A stretch of 64,000 nt of DNA from a gamma proteobacterium symbiont of Ctena orbiculata (GCA_003058525.1 QBVD01000049.1:62001-126000); one strand, 5' to 3'. Positions 8,715 to 17,473 are shown, counted from the first letter of the stretch. Notes: a model not told the origin generated them from the letters alone. Program-made: numbers and translations.

Positions 8715-11545
8715 GGCTGTCACTCTCGATTTCTCTACTCGGCATCGCACTCTCTGGGTGTGCAAACCTGCCGATGTCAGGCAAATCGAAATCCGATGAA
8801 CCCACCCTTGCGGATATTCAAAAGCAACCGATAAAGGTTGAAAAACAGGCACTCACCCCGACTGACCGTAACGAAGTTATAGAAAATTATCGTGCCATCC
8901 TGGAATTGAACCCCGATCAACGACTCAACAGTGAAGCGACCCGTCGTTTGGCGGACCTCGAACTTGAGCGCAGTGAAACCAAGCTGTTGCAATCAACGGA
9001 CGAGCCTGTCCCCAGCGATGCAGAGTTATCCAAGTCGATCAAATTGTATGAATCCTTGTTGCGTAAGGATCCAAACTATGCCTCACGGGACCTGGTGCTG
9101 TATCAACTGGCCAGGGCATATGAACTGAAAGGTGACATAAACACCATGATGCTGACCCTGCGCGCCCTGGTCACACAACACCCCGACAGCCCCTATTGGC
9201 AGGAAGCACAGTTCCGACGTGGCGAACATTTTTTCGTCGTACAGCAGTTCAACCGCGCCGAATCGGCATACAAAGCCATTCTTCAGCAACGCAAGGAGAC
9301 ACCCTACTACGATCGGGCGCTTTTCAAACATGGCTGGTCACTGTTCAAACAGCGAAATATCGAACAGGGACTCGATTCATTCACACAGCTACTTGATCGA
9401 AACCTGAAAGAGAAGCGGCAGATTGATGTCGGTAAACTCTCTCCTGCAGATCAGAAGCTGCTGAAAGAGACCATCAGAGTCATTAGCCTGACCTTCTCTG
9501 AACTCGGTGGTGCAAAGCGTATCAGCCGATATTTCGACAATAAGGGTCACCGCAACTATGAGTACATGATCTATCAGGGACTGGGTGACCTCTACCTTAA
9601 GCAGGAACGCATCCAGGATGCGGCAGACGCCTATCTGGCCTTCGTGGACCTCTCCCCGGACCATCCCCAGTCGCCGCGCCTGTCAGTAAAGGTGGTCGAC
9701 ATCTATACCGAGAATGGCTTCCCGAGACGCGCCATCGAAAGTAAAAAATCATTTGTCCAACACTACGCCGTTGGGAGTGATGCCTGGAACAAACAGGATG
9801 GAAAGAATCAGGCCTGGTTGAATCAGCAATTGAGGAACTATCTGAAGGAGCTTGCTGAATACCACCATGCATTGGCCCAGGAATACAAAAAAAGCAAGGA
9901 TAGGAAAATCGCTGCACAGCAGACGAAACAAGGCGCCGAAGCTGCCCGTTGGTATCGGTTGTACCTGGATACATTCTCCGATGATCCGACTGCGGGTAGC
10001 ATCAGTTTCCTGCTCGGTGAACTGCTGTTCGAATTAAAAAAATATCCTGAAGCCGTCATTGCCTATGAAGACAGCGCATACCGTCTGCCGGCCCATGACA
10101 AACAGGCTGAAGCGGGCTATGCCGCCCTCCTCGCCTACGCCGCTCAGAGTAAACAGCTGCCGGAAGACAAACGGGAGGCTTGGCGCCGGCAGGGTGTCGA
10201 GAGCGCCCTGAAATATTGCGACATCTTTCCCAAGGATCCACGCAGAGCCTCGGTATTGACAGAGGCAGCCGATCAATTGCTACAACTCAACCAGGTGGGA
10301 CGCGCCCGGGGCGTCGCGCTACAGGTCGCCAATCAAACCCCGCCTGCCGCGAAAAAACTGCGGCGCACTGCCTGGACGATAGCTGCACATGCCGCGTTCG
10401 AGCAAAAGGATTACCCGGCTGCTGAAACCGCCTATCAACAGGCACTGAAACTGCTACCCGGCAAGGCCAAGGAGAAAAAACTTCTTGAGGAGAGGCTGGC
10501 TGCAAGCATCTACCAACAGGGTGCAGCATTACGCTCCCAGGGCAATCACAAAGGGGCGGCTCAAGCCTTTATGCGTATCGGTAAGCAGGCACCGAAAGCA
10601 GAGATATTGTCCACTGCAGAATATGATGCCGCCGCCAGCCTGATCGCTGCAGGAGACTGGGCCGGTTCGGTTAAAATCCTCGAATCCTATAAGGCCAAAT
10701 ACCCGAAAAGCGAGTTGATACCGGAGGTCAACAGTAAACTGGCTGTCGCCTACATGGAGACCAAGCAACCACTTAAGGCGGCAGCGGAACTGGCGACTCT
10801 GTCCACCCAGGCATCATCCCCCGAATTACGCCGCGAGGCCGGCTGGCGCTCTGCGGAATTGTATGACAAAGCGGGCAAAGAGAAACAGGCGATTGCCGCT
10901 TACAAAAGCTATATCAAGGCCTTTCCGGCTCCGGTTGAACAAGCGATGGAGGGAGGACAAAAACTGGTTGAGCTTTACCATAAGAGAGGTGAAAAGGGTA
11001 AGCGTGACTGGTGGCTGAAAGAATTGATCAAGATCGATGCAGGTGCTGGAAAGCAACGCAGTGACCGCACGCGCTACCTGGCTGCTCAAGCGTCTTTGCA
11101 ACTTGCTGAGGCAAACATGAAGCGTTTCCAGGGTATTAAGCTGAAGGCGCCACTGGAGAAAAATCTGAAACGTAAAAAGCAACAAATGCAGACTGCCATC
11201 AGCGCCTATAAAAAGGCAATCAAGTATGGTGTGGCTGAGGTCACGACCAGTGCCACTTACAAAATCGGTGAAATGTACCGACAGTTCGGGACAGCCCTGA
11301 TGGAGTCCGAAAGACCGAAGGGATTGAACACGGATGAATTGGAGCAATACGAGATCCTGCTGGAAGAGCAGGCCTTTCCGTTTGAAGAGAAAGCGATCTC
11401 GCTCTACGAATCAAATATCGAAAGAGTGTCCAGCGGCATCTATGACGAGTGGGTAAAAAAGAGCTTCAATGCACTGGCAAAACTGTTACCCGGGCGCTAT
11501 GCAAAACAGGAGAAGCGGGAGGCGTGGATCGATGCAATCAATTAG
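8711..11545 (+). CDS. Large TPR lipoprotein
   Basis: A 944-residue lipoprotein: signal peptide with lipobox LSGC (Cys17), then a low-complexity linker, then tetratricopeptide-type helical repeats along almost the whole length (NPDQRLNSEATRRLADLEL, YELKGDINTMMLTLRALV, QQFNRAESAYKAILQQR, DYPAAETAYQQALKLLP and others). It overlaps the upstream TPR gene by an ATGA junction. Great length and TPR density suggest a protein-protein scaffold in the periplasm attached to a membrane. In the myxobacterial Agl-Glt machinery large TPR proteins and a TPR lipoprotein fill comparable positions, so equivalence is plausible but unproven. Confidence 0.82.
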   Translation: MRLSLSISLLGIALSGCANLPMSGKSKSDEPTLADIQKQPIKVEKQALTPTDRNEVIENYRAILELNPDQRLNSEATRRLADLELERSETKLLQSTDEPVPSDAELSKSIKLYESLLRKDPNYASRDLVLYQLARAYELKGDINTMMLTLRALVTQHPDSPYWQEAQFRRGEHFFVVQQFNRAESAYKAILQQRKETPYYDRALFKHGWSLFKQRNIEQGLDSFTQLLDRNLKEKRQIDVGKLSPADQKLLKETIRVISLTFSELGGAKRISRYFDNKGHRNYEYMIYQGLGDLYLKQERIQDAADAYLAFVDLSPDHPQSPRLSVKVVDIYTENGFPRRAIESKKSFVQHYAVGSDAWNKQDGKNQAWLNQQLRNYLKELAEYHHALAQEYKKSKDRKIAAQQTKQGAEAARWYRLYLDTFSDDPTAGSISFLLGELLFELKKYPEAVIAYEDSAYRLPAHDKQAEAGYAALLAYAAQSKQLPEDKREAWRRQGVESALKYCDIFPKDPRRASVLTEAADQLLQLNQVGRARGVALQVANQTPPAAKKLRRTAWTIAAHAAFEQKDYPAAETAYQQALKLLPGKAKEKKLLEERLAASIYQQGAALRSQGNHKGAAQAFMRIGKQAPKAEILSTAEYDAAASLIAAGDWAGSVKILESYKAKYPKSELIPEVNSKLAVAYMETKQPLKAAAELATLSTQASSPELRREAGWRSAELYDKAGKEKQAIAAYKSYIKAFPAPVEQAMEGGQKLVELYHKRGEKGKRDWWLKELIKIDAGAGKQRSDRTRYLAAQASLQLAEANMKRFQGIKLKAPLEKNLKRKKQQMQTAISAYKKAIKYGVAEVTTSATYKIGEMYRQFGTALMESERPKGLNTDELEQYEILLEEQAFPFEEKAISLYESNIERVSSGIYDEWVKKSFNALAKLLPGRYAKQEKREAWIDAIN

Positions 11546-12179
11546 TATCCATCCACGCATACGGACAGGCATCAAACTTGTCGCGGGAATCTTCTGCATT
11601 ATCCTGGTTCTTTCTGGTTGCAGTACCACCACTCCCGCGATTAAAGATGATACCAGCACTGCTAATAGCGAGACTCGTCCTCGCCAGCCGAGCAGCGCCG
11701 ATCCACAACTGCAAAAGCGCTTCGATGCGGCTGTCGCACTGATGCGTCAGGATAAAGTCGACAAGGCGAAACTGAACCTGCAGGCACTGATCGATCAGAA
11801 CCCGCGTTTGCCCGGCCCCTATATCAATCTGGGTATCATACAGCTGAATGAAGGTGATCCGGTCAAGGCCGCAGCATCTTTTGCCACAGCCCTTGAACTA
11901 AAACCGGGCAGCCTGCCCGCCCGCAATCAACTGGGTGTAGCACTCAGGATGCAGGGGAAGTTTCAGGAGGCGGAAAAGACCTATCGCACGGCCCTGGAAA
12001 TCGAACCCGATTACCTGCTCGCTCACCGTAATCTGGGGATTCTTTATGATCTCTACCTGAGCAAACCCGAACAGGCGCTGGAGCACTATAAGCGATGCCA
12101 GGCATTGGGTGATTCGAACGAAAAAGAGATTGCTGGCTGGATCCTGGATCTCGAACGACGCATTAACTCATCAAAATAG
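11532..12179 (+). CDS. Small TPR lipoprotein
   Basis: A protein of 215 residues if it starts at the ATG at 11532, which is the start that gives a clean lipoprotein signal (lipobox LSGC, Cys30). A longer frame reaches 11469 but lies within the previous coding region. After a Thr/Ser-rich linker come three or four canonical TPR units (LMRQDKVDKAKLNLQALI, GPYINLGIIQLNEGD, ARNQLGVALRMQGKFQEAEK, AHRNLGILYDLYLSKPEQAL). The start overlaps the end of the preceding gene by 14 bp, a tight operon. The layout resembles PilF/GltE-type pilotin-like TPR lipoproteins; in this context it is probably an outer-membrane assembly factor of the TolQR-driven machine. Confidence 0.82.
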   Translation: MQSISIHPRIRTGIKLVAGIFCIILVLSGCSTTTPAIKDDTSTANSETRPRQPSSADPQLQKRFDAAVALMRQDKVDKAKLNLQALIDQNPRLPGPYINLGIIQLNEGDPVKAAASFATALELKPGSLPARNQLGVALRMQGKFQEAEKTYRTALEIEPDYLLAHRNLGILYDLYLSKPEQALEHYKRCQALGDSNEKEIAGWILDLERRINSSK

Positions 12180-12191
12180 CGGAAAGCGGAT

Positions 12192-12479
12192 ATGATGAAT
12201 TGGCTACATACAAGAGTGATGATGATAGCGATGACTGTGTTGTTGCTGTCGTCACATAATCTGCATGCGGAACAGCGTCTCGACCTGGAGGGCACAGCCA
12301 TCTTCGGTAACAAAGAGTCGCCGAATATACTCTATGTTGTGCCCTGGCGTTCGGCCAAGCGCCTCACCAATATGATGCCCCCTGAAACAGGTCGCAGAGA
12401 TGAGCTGTTTGCTCCGCTGGACCGTGATGTATTTCGCAGACAGATCGATTGGTACCAGACATTTAGTGAAAAACCGTAA
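12192..12479 (+). CDS. Small exported protein with an ILYVVPWR motif
   Basis: A 95-residue protein with a signal peptide cleaved near LHA-EQ (residue 26). The mature part is only about 69 residues and is centred on ESPNILYVVPWRSAK (about residues 42-56). I recall similar short proteins with a xLYxVPWK core beside TPR/ExbB/ExbD clusters of Gammaproteobacteria, so it is probably a conserved part of this operon. It lies 12 bp after the TPR lipoprotein and 130 bp before the TolQ-like gene. No known domain. Confidence 0.7.
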   Translation: MMNWLHTRVMMIAMTVLLLSSHNLHAEQRLDLEGTAIFGNKESPNILYVVPWRSAKRLTNMMPPETGRRDELFAPLDRDVFRRQIDWYQTFSEKP

Positions 12480-12609
12480 AGAATCTATTGCTTGGTGCCG
12501 CATGACTGAAACAACCCGAGTTCTTGCATCAGATGTGTGTTTTTATCCACCACTGGATGCATGTATTTACAGTAAACCGATATTCAGGTGTTAAACAACG
12601 GAGAATCCT

Positions 12610-13263
12610 ATGGAGCTCATCGACCCCATCATCCGATTTTTTCAGGAAGGCGGACTCTTTATGTACCCTATCCTGCTGATCTTTGCAGGGGGCGTGGCGA
12701 TAGCCATCGAACGCTGGGTCTTTCTCACCATACAGACCGGCAGCAACAAGCGCACCTGGAGAAGGGTCCTGCCCCATCTCAATGACGGCGACTTCAAGTC
12801 CGCCATGGAGACCGCCAACAAATCCAAGACCGCCATCGGCACCATGTTGACCTACGGCCTGGCACGGGCTCGTACCGCAAGGCGCCGGGACGATGTCGAA
12901 GTGGCCATGGAGGAGGGATTGATGGAGGCGATCCCGCGGATGGAAAAACGCACCCACTATCTCAGCACTCTCGCCAACATCGCTACCCTGCTCGGCCTGT
13001 TGGGCACCATCATCGGTCTGATTCAGGCCTTTACCGCCGTCTCCAACGCCGATCCCGCGGAGAAAGCGGACCTGCTGTCAGCAAGTATCTCGGTAGCCAT
13101 GAACACCACCGCCTTCGGATTGATGGCGGCCATCCCCCTGTTGCTGGTCTATGCCCTGCTGCAGAGTAAGACCACCGCCATCGTCGACAGCCTGGAAATG
13201 GCCTCGGTGAAATTCCTCAATATCTTCAGCGAACAGGCATTCAGCACACGGAGCAAGGCATGA
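12610..13263 (+). CDS. MotA/TolQ/ExbB-family proton channel subunit (AglR-like)
   Basis: A 217-residue inner-membrane protein with the TolQ/ExbB topology: first membrane segment about 18-38, a cytoplasmic loop, then two long segments near 119-141 and 160-185. The signature MEKRTHYLSTLANIATLLGLLG, from residue 111, is the classic ExbB/TolQ motif, and the third segment carries the conserved Thr pair (NTTAFGL). Together with the two ExbD/TolR-like proteins encoded next it should form a proton-driven stator. GGAG lies six bases before the ATG. The two-TolR arrangement resembles AglR-AglQ-AglS of Myxococcus more than the single ExbD of iron uptake. Confidence 0.92.
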   Translation: MELIDPIIRFFQEGGLFMYPILLIFAGGVAIAIERWVFLTIQTGSNKRTWRRVLPHLNDGDFKSAMETANKSKTAIGTMLTYGLARARTARRRDDVEVAMEEGLMEAIPRMEKRTHYLSTLANIATLLGLLGTIIGLIQAFTAVSNADPAEKADLLSASISVAMNTTAFGLMAAIPLLLVYALLQSKTTAIVDSLEMASVKFLNIFSEQAFSTRSKA

Positions 13264-13778
13264 GAGAACGGCTGAGGCGCCATCGACACGGGGAAGAGCT
13301 GAACATTACAGCCTTCCTCAACCTGATGGTGATCCTGATTCCCTTTTTGTTGATCACCGCCGCGTTTTCCAGGTTTTCCATTATCGAGCTCTATCTGCCC
13401 CCGGCCAGTGAAGGCACCCTGAAGGCGATCAAAGAGCTTCAGCTGGAAGTGATCATCCGCCCCGACAGCCTCGAAGTTGCGGATCGGGAAGGCGGCCTGA
13501 TCAGACGTCTGAAGAACACCCCGGATGGTTACGACGTAAAAGGATTGAACGAGCTGCTGGTTCAGATCAAGGTACGCTTTCAGGATAAACGCAACATCTT
13601 CATCCTATCGGAACCGAATACCAAATACGAAACCATGGTGCAGGTGATGGATGCGGTACGCATGACAGAGAACTTGGAAGCCGGAACCGTCGTTCAGTAT
13701 GAATTGTTTCCCGATATTGCGTTGGGCGATGCCCCGCCGGTAGCCGCGCAGAAGCAGGACGAAGGTAACGCATCATGA
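13260..13778 (+). CDS. First ExbD/TolR-like stator subunit, conserved Asp replaced by Asn
   Basis: A 172-residue bitopic protein: short basic N terminus, one membrane segment at about 16-37 (NITAFLNLMVILIPFLL), then a periplasmic domain ending near GTVVQYELFPDIALG. In ExbD and TolR the membrane helix starts with a protonatable aspartate (the xxFxD pattern); here the equivalent position is Asn21, codon AAC. The start overlaps the TolQ-like gene by four bases and the end overlaps the second ExbD-like gene by four bases. The N for D change suggests a structural rather than proton-carrying subunit in a mixed dimer. Confidence 0.88.
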   Translation: MRERLRRHRHGEELNITAFLNLMVILIPFLLITAAFSRFSIIELYLPPASEGTLKAIKELQLEVIIRPDSLEVADREGGLIRRLKNTPDGYDVKGLNELLVQIKVRFQDKRNIFILSEPNTKYETMVQVMDAVRMTENLEAGTVVQYELFPDIALGDAPPVAAQKQDEGNAS

Positions 13779-14287
13779 AGATGTCACGCCGGGCAAAACG
13801 CATGGATCGTCATCATCGGCGAAACAAAGGCCATGCCGTACTCAACCTGGTCTCCCTGATGGATATCTTTACCATCCTGGTCTTCTTCCTGCTGGTCAAT
13901 TCCGGTGAGGTTCAAGTGCTGCCCAACGCAAAGGCATTGAGCCTGCCCGAGTCGGCGGCAAGCTTGAAACCCCGCGAGACCTTGGTGGTGATGGTCAATC
14001 ACAATGAAATCCTGGTACAGGGCCACCGGGTCATGGACCTTGCGCAACCCTTGCCCACCGGTACCACGCTGCCCGCCTTGAAGAGCGAACTGCAGCGTCA
14101 TGCGGAGAGATCCAAAACGAGTAGCCTGGAACCCTTCAGAGGCAAGATCACCATCATGGGTGAGAAAACAATTCCCTATACCCTGCTGAAGCGTGTCATG
14201 GCAACCTGCGCCGAGTCTGAATATCCCAACGTATCCCTGGCGGTATTGAGAAAGAATGAAAAGCCCAATGGAGGACAGCCGCTGTGA
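13775..14287 (+). CDS. Second ExbD/TolR-like stator subunit with the catalytic Asp
   Basis: A 170-residue bitopic protein with a very basic cytoplasmic N terminus (RRAKRMDRHHRRNK) and one membrane segment (VSLMDIFTILVFFLL, about residues 26-42) that keeps the proton-binding aspartate, Asp30. The periplasmic domain ends with the usual TolR-type alpha/beta pattern (GKITIMGEKTIPYTLLKRVM, SLAVLRK). Four-base overlaps on both sides couple it to the first TolR-like gene and to the AgmX-like gene. It is probably the proton-carrying partner of the upstream subunit. Confidence 0.9.
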   Translation: MKMSRRAKRMDRHHRRNKGHAVLNLVSLMDIFTILVFFLLVNSGEVQVLPNAKALSLPESAASLKPRETLVVMVNHNEILVQGHRVMDLAQPLPTGTTLPALKSELQRHAERSKTSSLEPFRGKITIMGEKTIPYTLLKRVMATCAESEYPNVSLAVLRKNEKPNGGQPL

Positions 14288-15255
14288 GCGCCTCCTATCG
14301 ACACTCCACCTATCTACCCTGGTACACGGCATCCGCCGACGAGCGGCGATTTCAGATCATCGCCCTGGTGGTACTCATCATTGCACTGCTTTCAGGCACC
14401 ATCGTGCCGATGATCGAGCTGCCGGAAAAAGAGCGCTTCAAGAAACAGACCCTGCCGCCCCGGTTGGCGAGACTGATCCTTGAGCAGAAGAAAGAGCCGC
14501 CGAAACCAAAGAAGATCGTCAAGAAGAAGCTGCCGGAACCCGAGAAGAAGAAACCGGAGAAGAAGAAGCCGGAAGAGAAGAAGAAACCCGAACCGCAAAA
14601 GCCGCCGGAAAAGCAGGTGGCGAAGAAAAAGCCGACTAAAGAGGACGCGCGCAAGAAAGCGGCAAGCGCGGGCCTGCTTGCCTTCGCCGATCAATTGGCG
14701 GACCTGCGCGAAGAACAGATCGAATCGAGTGTCAAGGGTGTACAGAAACTATCGACCACCGGTAAGAAGACATACCGCAGCCAACGTTCGATCATCTCGT
14801 CCGGTGTCGCCAGTGGAAGTGGCGGGATCAATACCGCAGCCCTGAGCAGTGAGACGGGAGGCGCCGGACTCTCGGGACGTCGAACGACCGAGGTGCAGAG
14901 TAGCGCCATTAGTGAGGAGACAAAAGCGGCGGCCCGTGGAAAGGGCAAAGGCAAGAATTTCAAAGGGAATCGTACCCGTGAAGAGATACAGGTGGTCTTC
15001 GATCAGAACAAAGGGGCTGTCTACGCGCTCTACAATCGCGCCTTGCGGAAAGACCCCACACTGCGCGGCAAGGTAGTGTTGGAGTTGACGATAACACCTG
15101 CCGGAAAGGTGACCAAGTGCGTCATACTTTCATCCGAGTTGAACGATACGAAACTGGAACGCAAGCTGGTGTCACGTATCAAGCTGTTTAAGTTTCCCGC
15201 CAAGGACGTAGATACCGCGGTGGTCTCCTATCCCATCGATTTTCTGCCCTCTTGA
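14284..15255 (+). CDS. AgmX/PglI-type TonB-like energy transducer
   Basis: A 323-residue protein with one N-terminal membrane segment (about 24-44). It is followed by a Lys/Pro/Glu-rich spacer (about 65-115, repeated KKPE and KPP units) like the periplasm-spanning part of TonB, a Ser/Gly-rich middle, and a C-terminal domain (about 227-323) with the AgmX/PglI-TonB pattern: DQNKGAVYALYNRALR, GKVVLELTITPAGKVTKCVI, LVSRIKLFKFP. It should be energised by the TolQ/TolR-like proteins encoded just upstream (four-base overlap) and act on an outer-membrane partner. GltJ/AgmX is the closest described type; a TonB for an unseen receptor is the alternative. Last gene of the operon. Confidence 0.85.
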   Translation: MSASYRHSTYLPWYTASADERRFQIIALVVLIIALLSGTIVPMIELPEKERFKKQTLPPRLARLILEQKKEPPKPKKIVKKKLPEPEKKKPEKKKPEEKKKPEPQKPPEKQVAKKKPTKEDARKKAASAGLLAFADQLADLREEQIESSVKGVQKLSTTGKKTYRSQRSIISSGVASGSGGINTAALSSETGGAGLSGRRTTEVQSSAISEETKAAARGKGKGKNFKGNRTREEIQVVFDQNKGAVYALYNRALRKDPTLRGKVVLELTITPAGKVTKCVILSSELNDTKLERKLVSRIKLFKFPAKDVDTAVVSYPIDFLPS

Positions 15256-15428
15256 TGCATCGATTATCCATCTGCAACAGCATTTCGCTTTGCAGGCGGT
15301 TGATGATTTCTGGTTTACTCAACAACCACTAGTCAAATGGCGAACGGGCTGAATAAAGCAAGCCGCAAACGAACGCTATTCACCGCAAAAAAGCGCAAAT
15401 ATATCCGCTATGGAATTCCGAAAAAAAT

Positions 15429-16421
15429 ATGTGGAATATGCTTAATCACCTCCCGCTATTGATAGCGGTCTCCTGTTGCGCTTTGTTTCAACCGCTGCAC
15501 GCAGCCTGGATCAGCGGAGAGGAGGCGATCATGGGCACCAAGGTCAGTGTCCAACTTTGGCACGAAGACAATAACCAGGGCGAGGCGGCAATACAAGCCG
15601 TCATGAAGGAGTTTCGACGCCTGGACAAAAAACTGAGCCCCTATATCGGGCACAGTGAACTCGCCCTTGTCAACCGCATGGCCGCAAGCGAACCTGTGGT
15701 TATCTCTGAGGAGTTTTACAGCCTACTCGAGACCTCCCACGAATACTCCATACTGACTGAAGGCGCCTTCGATATCACCTTCGCCTCGATTGGGCACCGT
15801 TACGACTATCGCAAGGGAATAAAACCAAACAATTCGACGATCGACCGTACCCTGCCCCTGATCGACTACCGCAATATTCGACTGGTCGCGGATAACCGCA
15901 CAGTCTCGTTCGAGAAGCCAGGTGTGCACATCGACCTCGGCGGCATCGCCAAAGGCTACGCCGTCGACCAGGGCATCGAACTGCTGCGACAGAGAGGCAT
16001 TGAGCATGCACTGATCAGCGCCGGCGGAGACAGCCGCCTGCTGGGCGACCACCGTGGCAGGCCATGGCATATCGGCATCCAGGCGCCAAGGGATAAAGCG
16101 CGCATGGCCGCCATGCTACCCCTTGTCGATAACGCCATCTCCACCTCCGGTGATTACGAACGCTTCTTCGAACTCGACGGCATACGCTACCACCATATCA
16201 TCAGTCCCAAAACCGGACGTTCCGCCGACACCCTGCAAAGCGTCACCATCATCGGCCCCAATGCAACACGCACCGACGCCTTATCCACCAGTGTCTTCGT
16301 GCTTGGCGCTGAAAAAGGAATGGCGCTGATCAATCGTCTGCAGGATGTCGATGCCGTGATCATCGACAAAGATGGGAAGATGAATACTTCGGATGGCTTT
16401 GCAGATGCGGATTCACAATAA
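15429..16421 (+). CDS. apbE: FAD:protein FMN transferase ApbE
   Basis: A 330-residue ApbE-family flavin transferase that covalently attaches FMN to threonines of periplasmic flavoproteins such as NqrC or RnfG. It has a signal peptide (about 1-25), the MGTKVSV motif near residue 35, DLGGIAKGYAVD near 169-180, GGD with Arg for flavin binding, and TDALSTSVFVLG for metal binding at the C-terminal end. No target flavoprotein is encoded in this window. It stands alone, 173 bp after the AgmX-like gene. Confidence 0.93.
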   Translation: MWNMLNHLPLLIAVSCCALFQPLHAAWISGEEAIMGTKVSVQLWHEDNNQGEAAIQAVMKEFRRLDKKLSPYIGHSELALVNRMAASEPVVISEEFYSLLETSHEYSILTEGAFDITFASIGHRYDYRKGIKPNNSTIDRTLPLIDYRNIRLVADNRTVSFEKPGVHIDLGGIAKGYAVDQGIELLRQRGIEHALISAGGDSRLLGDHRGRPWHIGIQAPRDKARMAAMLPLVDNAISTSGDYERFFELDGIRYHHIISPKTGRSADTLQSVTIIGPNATRTDALSTSVFVLGAEKGMALINRLQDVDAVIIDKDGKMNTSDGFADADSQ

Positions 16422-16657
16422 ACCTTGCACCGGATTTATTGAATGATTTTCGCGAATCCTAAACATCATAGATAAAAGCACAGTTACGGATTACATAGCA
16501 CAACGCACTACCAAAAAGATGCATACCCTACACCTGACCCGAGTGATCGCCCTTACAGCAGGGACATAGAAAGAAATGTCAAAACTATGGATTCAGAAGG
16601 GCTTGTTGAGATAATGAGCGGAGAAGGAGAAAAAATTCTGACTGAGGAGGAAGAAGC
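16422..16657. other. Non-coding stretch after apbE
   Basis: No gene over 60 codons is visible between apbE and the CBM-like lipoprotein (16422-16864). A 46-codon frame starts at 16587 but has no convincing ribosome site; it overlaps the better-supported 40-codon frame at 16658. The remaining sequence up to 16864 is A+T-rich and presumably carries the promoter of the lipoprotein gene, but no clear -35/-10 pair stood out. Confidence 0.4.
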
Positions 16658-16780
16658 ATGGTCGCAGGAACCAATCCTTCCGGTGTGTTTTTCTCACTAT
16701 ATCACTCAATTGAAATTGAGCCCGTAGGGTATGGTACTGTAATTACCTTATTTCAAGTTCCTCCAGATCCCAAATATTAG
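16658..16780 (+). CDS. Possible 40-residue small protein with strong Shine-Dalgarno
   Basis: A 40-codon frame starting MVAGTNPSGVFFSLYHSIEI and ending VPPDPKY. GAGGAGG lies at 16644-16650, seven bases before the ATG, one of the best ribosome sites in the window. Composition is protein-like, with alternating hydrophobic residues and no stop-rich flanks, but there is no signal peptide and no recognised family. It could be a genuine small gene or the end of a decayed larger one. Conservation is the missing evidence. Confidence 0.35.
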   Translation: MVAGTNPSGVFFSLYHSIEIEPVGYGTVITLFQVPPDPKY

Positions 16781-16864
16781 ATTGAGCTTTGTAGCAGTGA
16801 AGATATAGAGGTACATCAAAATGCAATATAAAAACTCAGCACATAACGATGGGCTAAACCGATC

Positions 16865-17473
16865 ATGAAAAACTATATGTTTTCTCTTTCTTTGATAGTC
16901 ACTACATCGTTAATGTTTACCGCCTGTGGCAATGATATCGAACCACCTCATCGAAGCCCTTCACAACAACAGTACACCCAACCACCGCAAGCCATTTCCC
17001 TGCCACTGAAAAATCCGAGTTTCGAACAATCTGATCAATACCTAAAAGGCTGGGGGTTTTCCCAGCATGCGGGAGAACAGGCGTACGCAGTATCCATCGA
17101 CACAACTGACAGTACCGATGGCAAAAACAGTTACCGTATCGAACGCAAGCTGGTTCAGGCCTGGGGGATGATCTATCAATGGTTACCGCTTGATAATGCC
17201 ACGGGAAAATCCATCAAACTGACCGCCATGATCAAAAGCGAAAACCTGGGTCCGGATGGATTCGACCTCAATCTGGTGTTTCGAAAAGCCAACCGAAAAG
17301 TCATTGGAAATATCGGTACAGAAGCAATTACAGGCACCAATAACTGGCAACGGATTGTAGTTGCAGGCGTTATCCCTGCCGATACGGCTCATTTGCAGAT
17401 TACAGCAGTGTTGAATGACGCTGGTACTGCTTGGCTGGATGATGTTCAGGTTAGCATCACCGATGAGAATTGA
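16865..17473 (+). CDS. Lipoprotein with carbohydrate-binding-module-like domain
   Basis: A 202-residue lipoprotein: signal with lipobox FTAC (Cys at about 21), a Pro/Gln-rich linker, then one jelly-roll-like domain of the CBM4/9 type. The domain shows the pattern NPSFEQ...GWGFSQ at the start, KNSYRIERK, SIKLTAMIKSENLG, then NWQRIVVAGVIP and a final AWLDDVQV. Such domains bind glucans or other polysaccharides; the ligand here cannot be read from sequence. It is convergent with tgt. No enzyme domain is attached. Confidence 0.7.
   Translation: MKNYMFSLSLIVTTSLMFTACGNDIEPPHRSPSQQQYTQPPQAISLPLKNPSFEQSDQYLKGWGFSQHAGEQAYAVSIDTTDSTDGKNSYRIERKLVQAWGMIYQWLPLDNATGKSIKLTAMIKSENLGPDGFDLNLVFRKANRKVIGNIGTEAITGTNNWQRIVVAGVIPADTAHLQITAVLNDAGTAWLDDVQVSITDEN

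Noticed and set aside
16587-16727. 46-codon acidic frame overlapping the 40-codon candidate
   Set aside because: No ribosome site, and the overlapping frame has a much better one.
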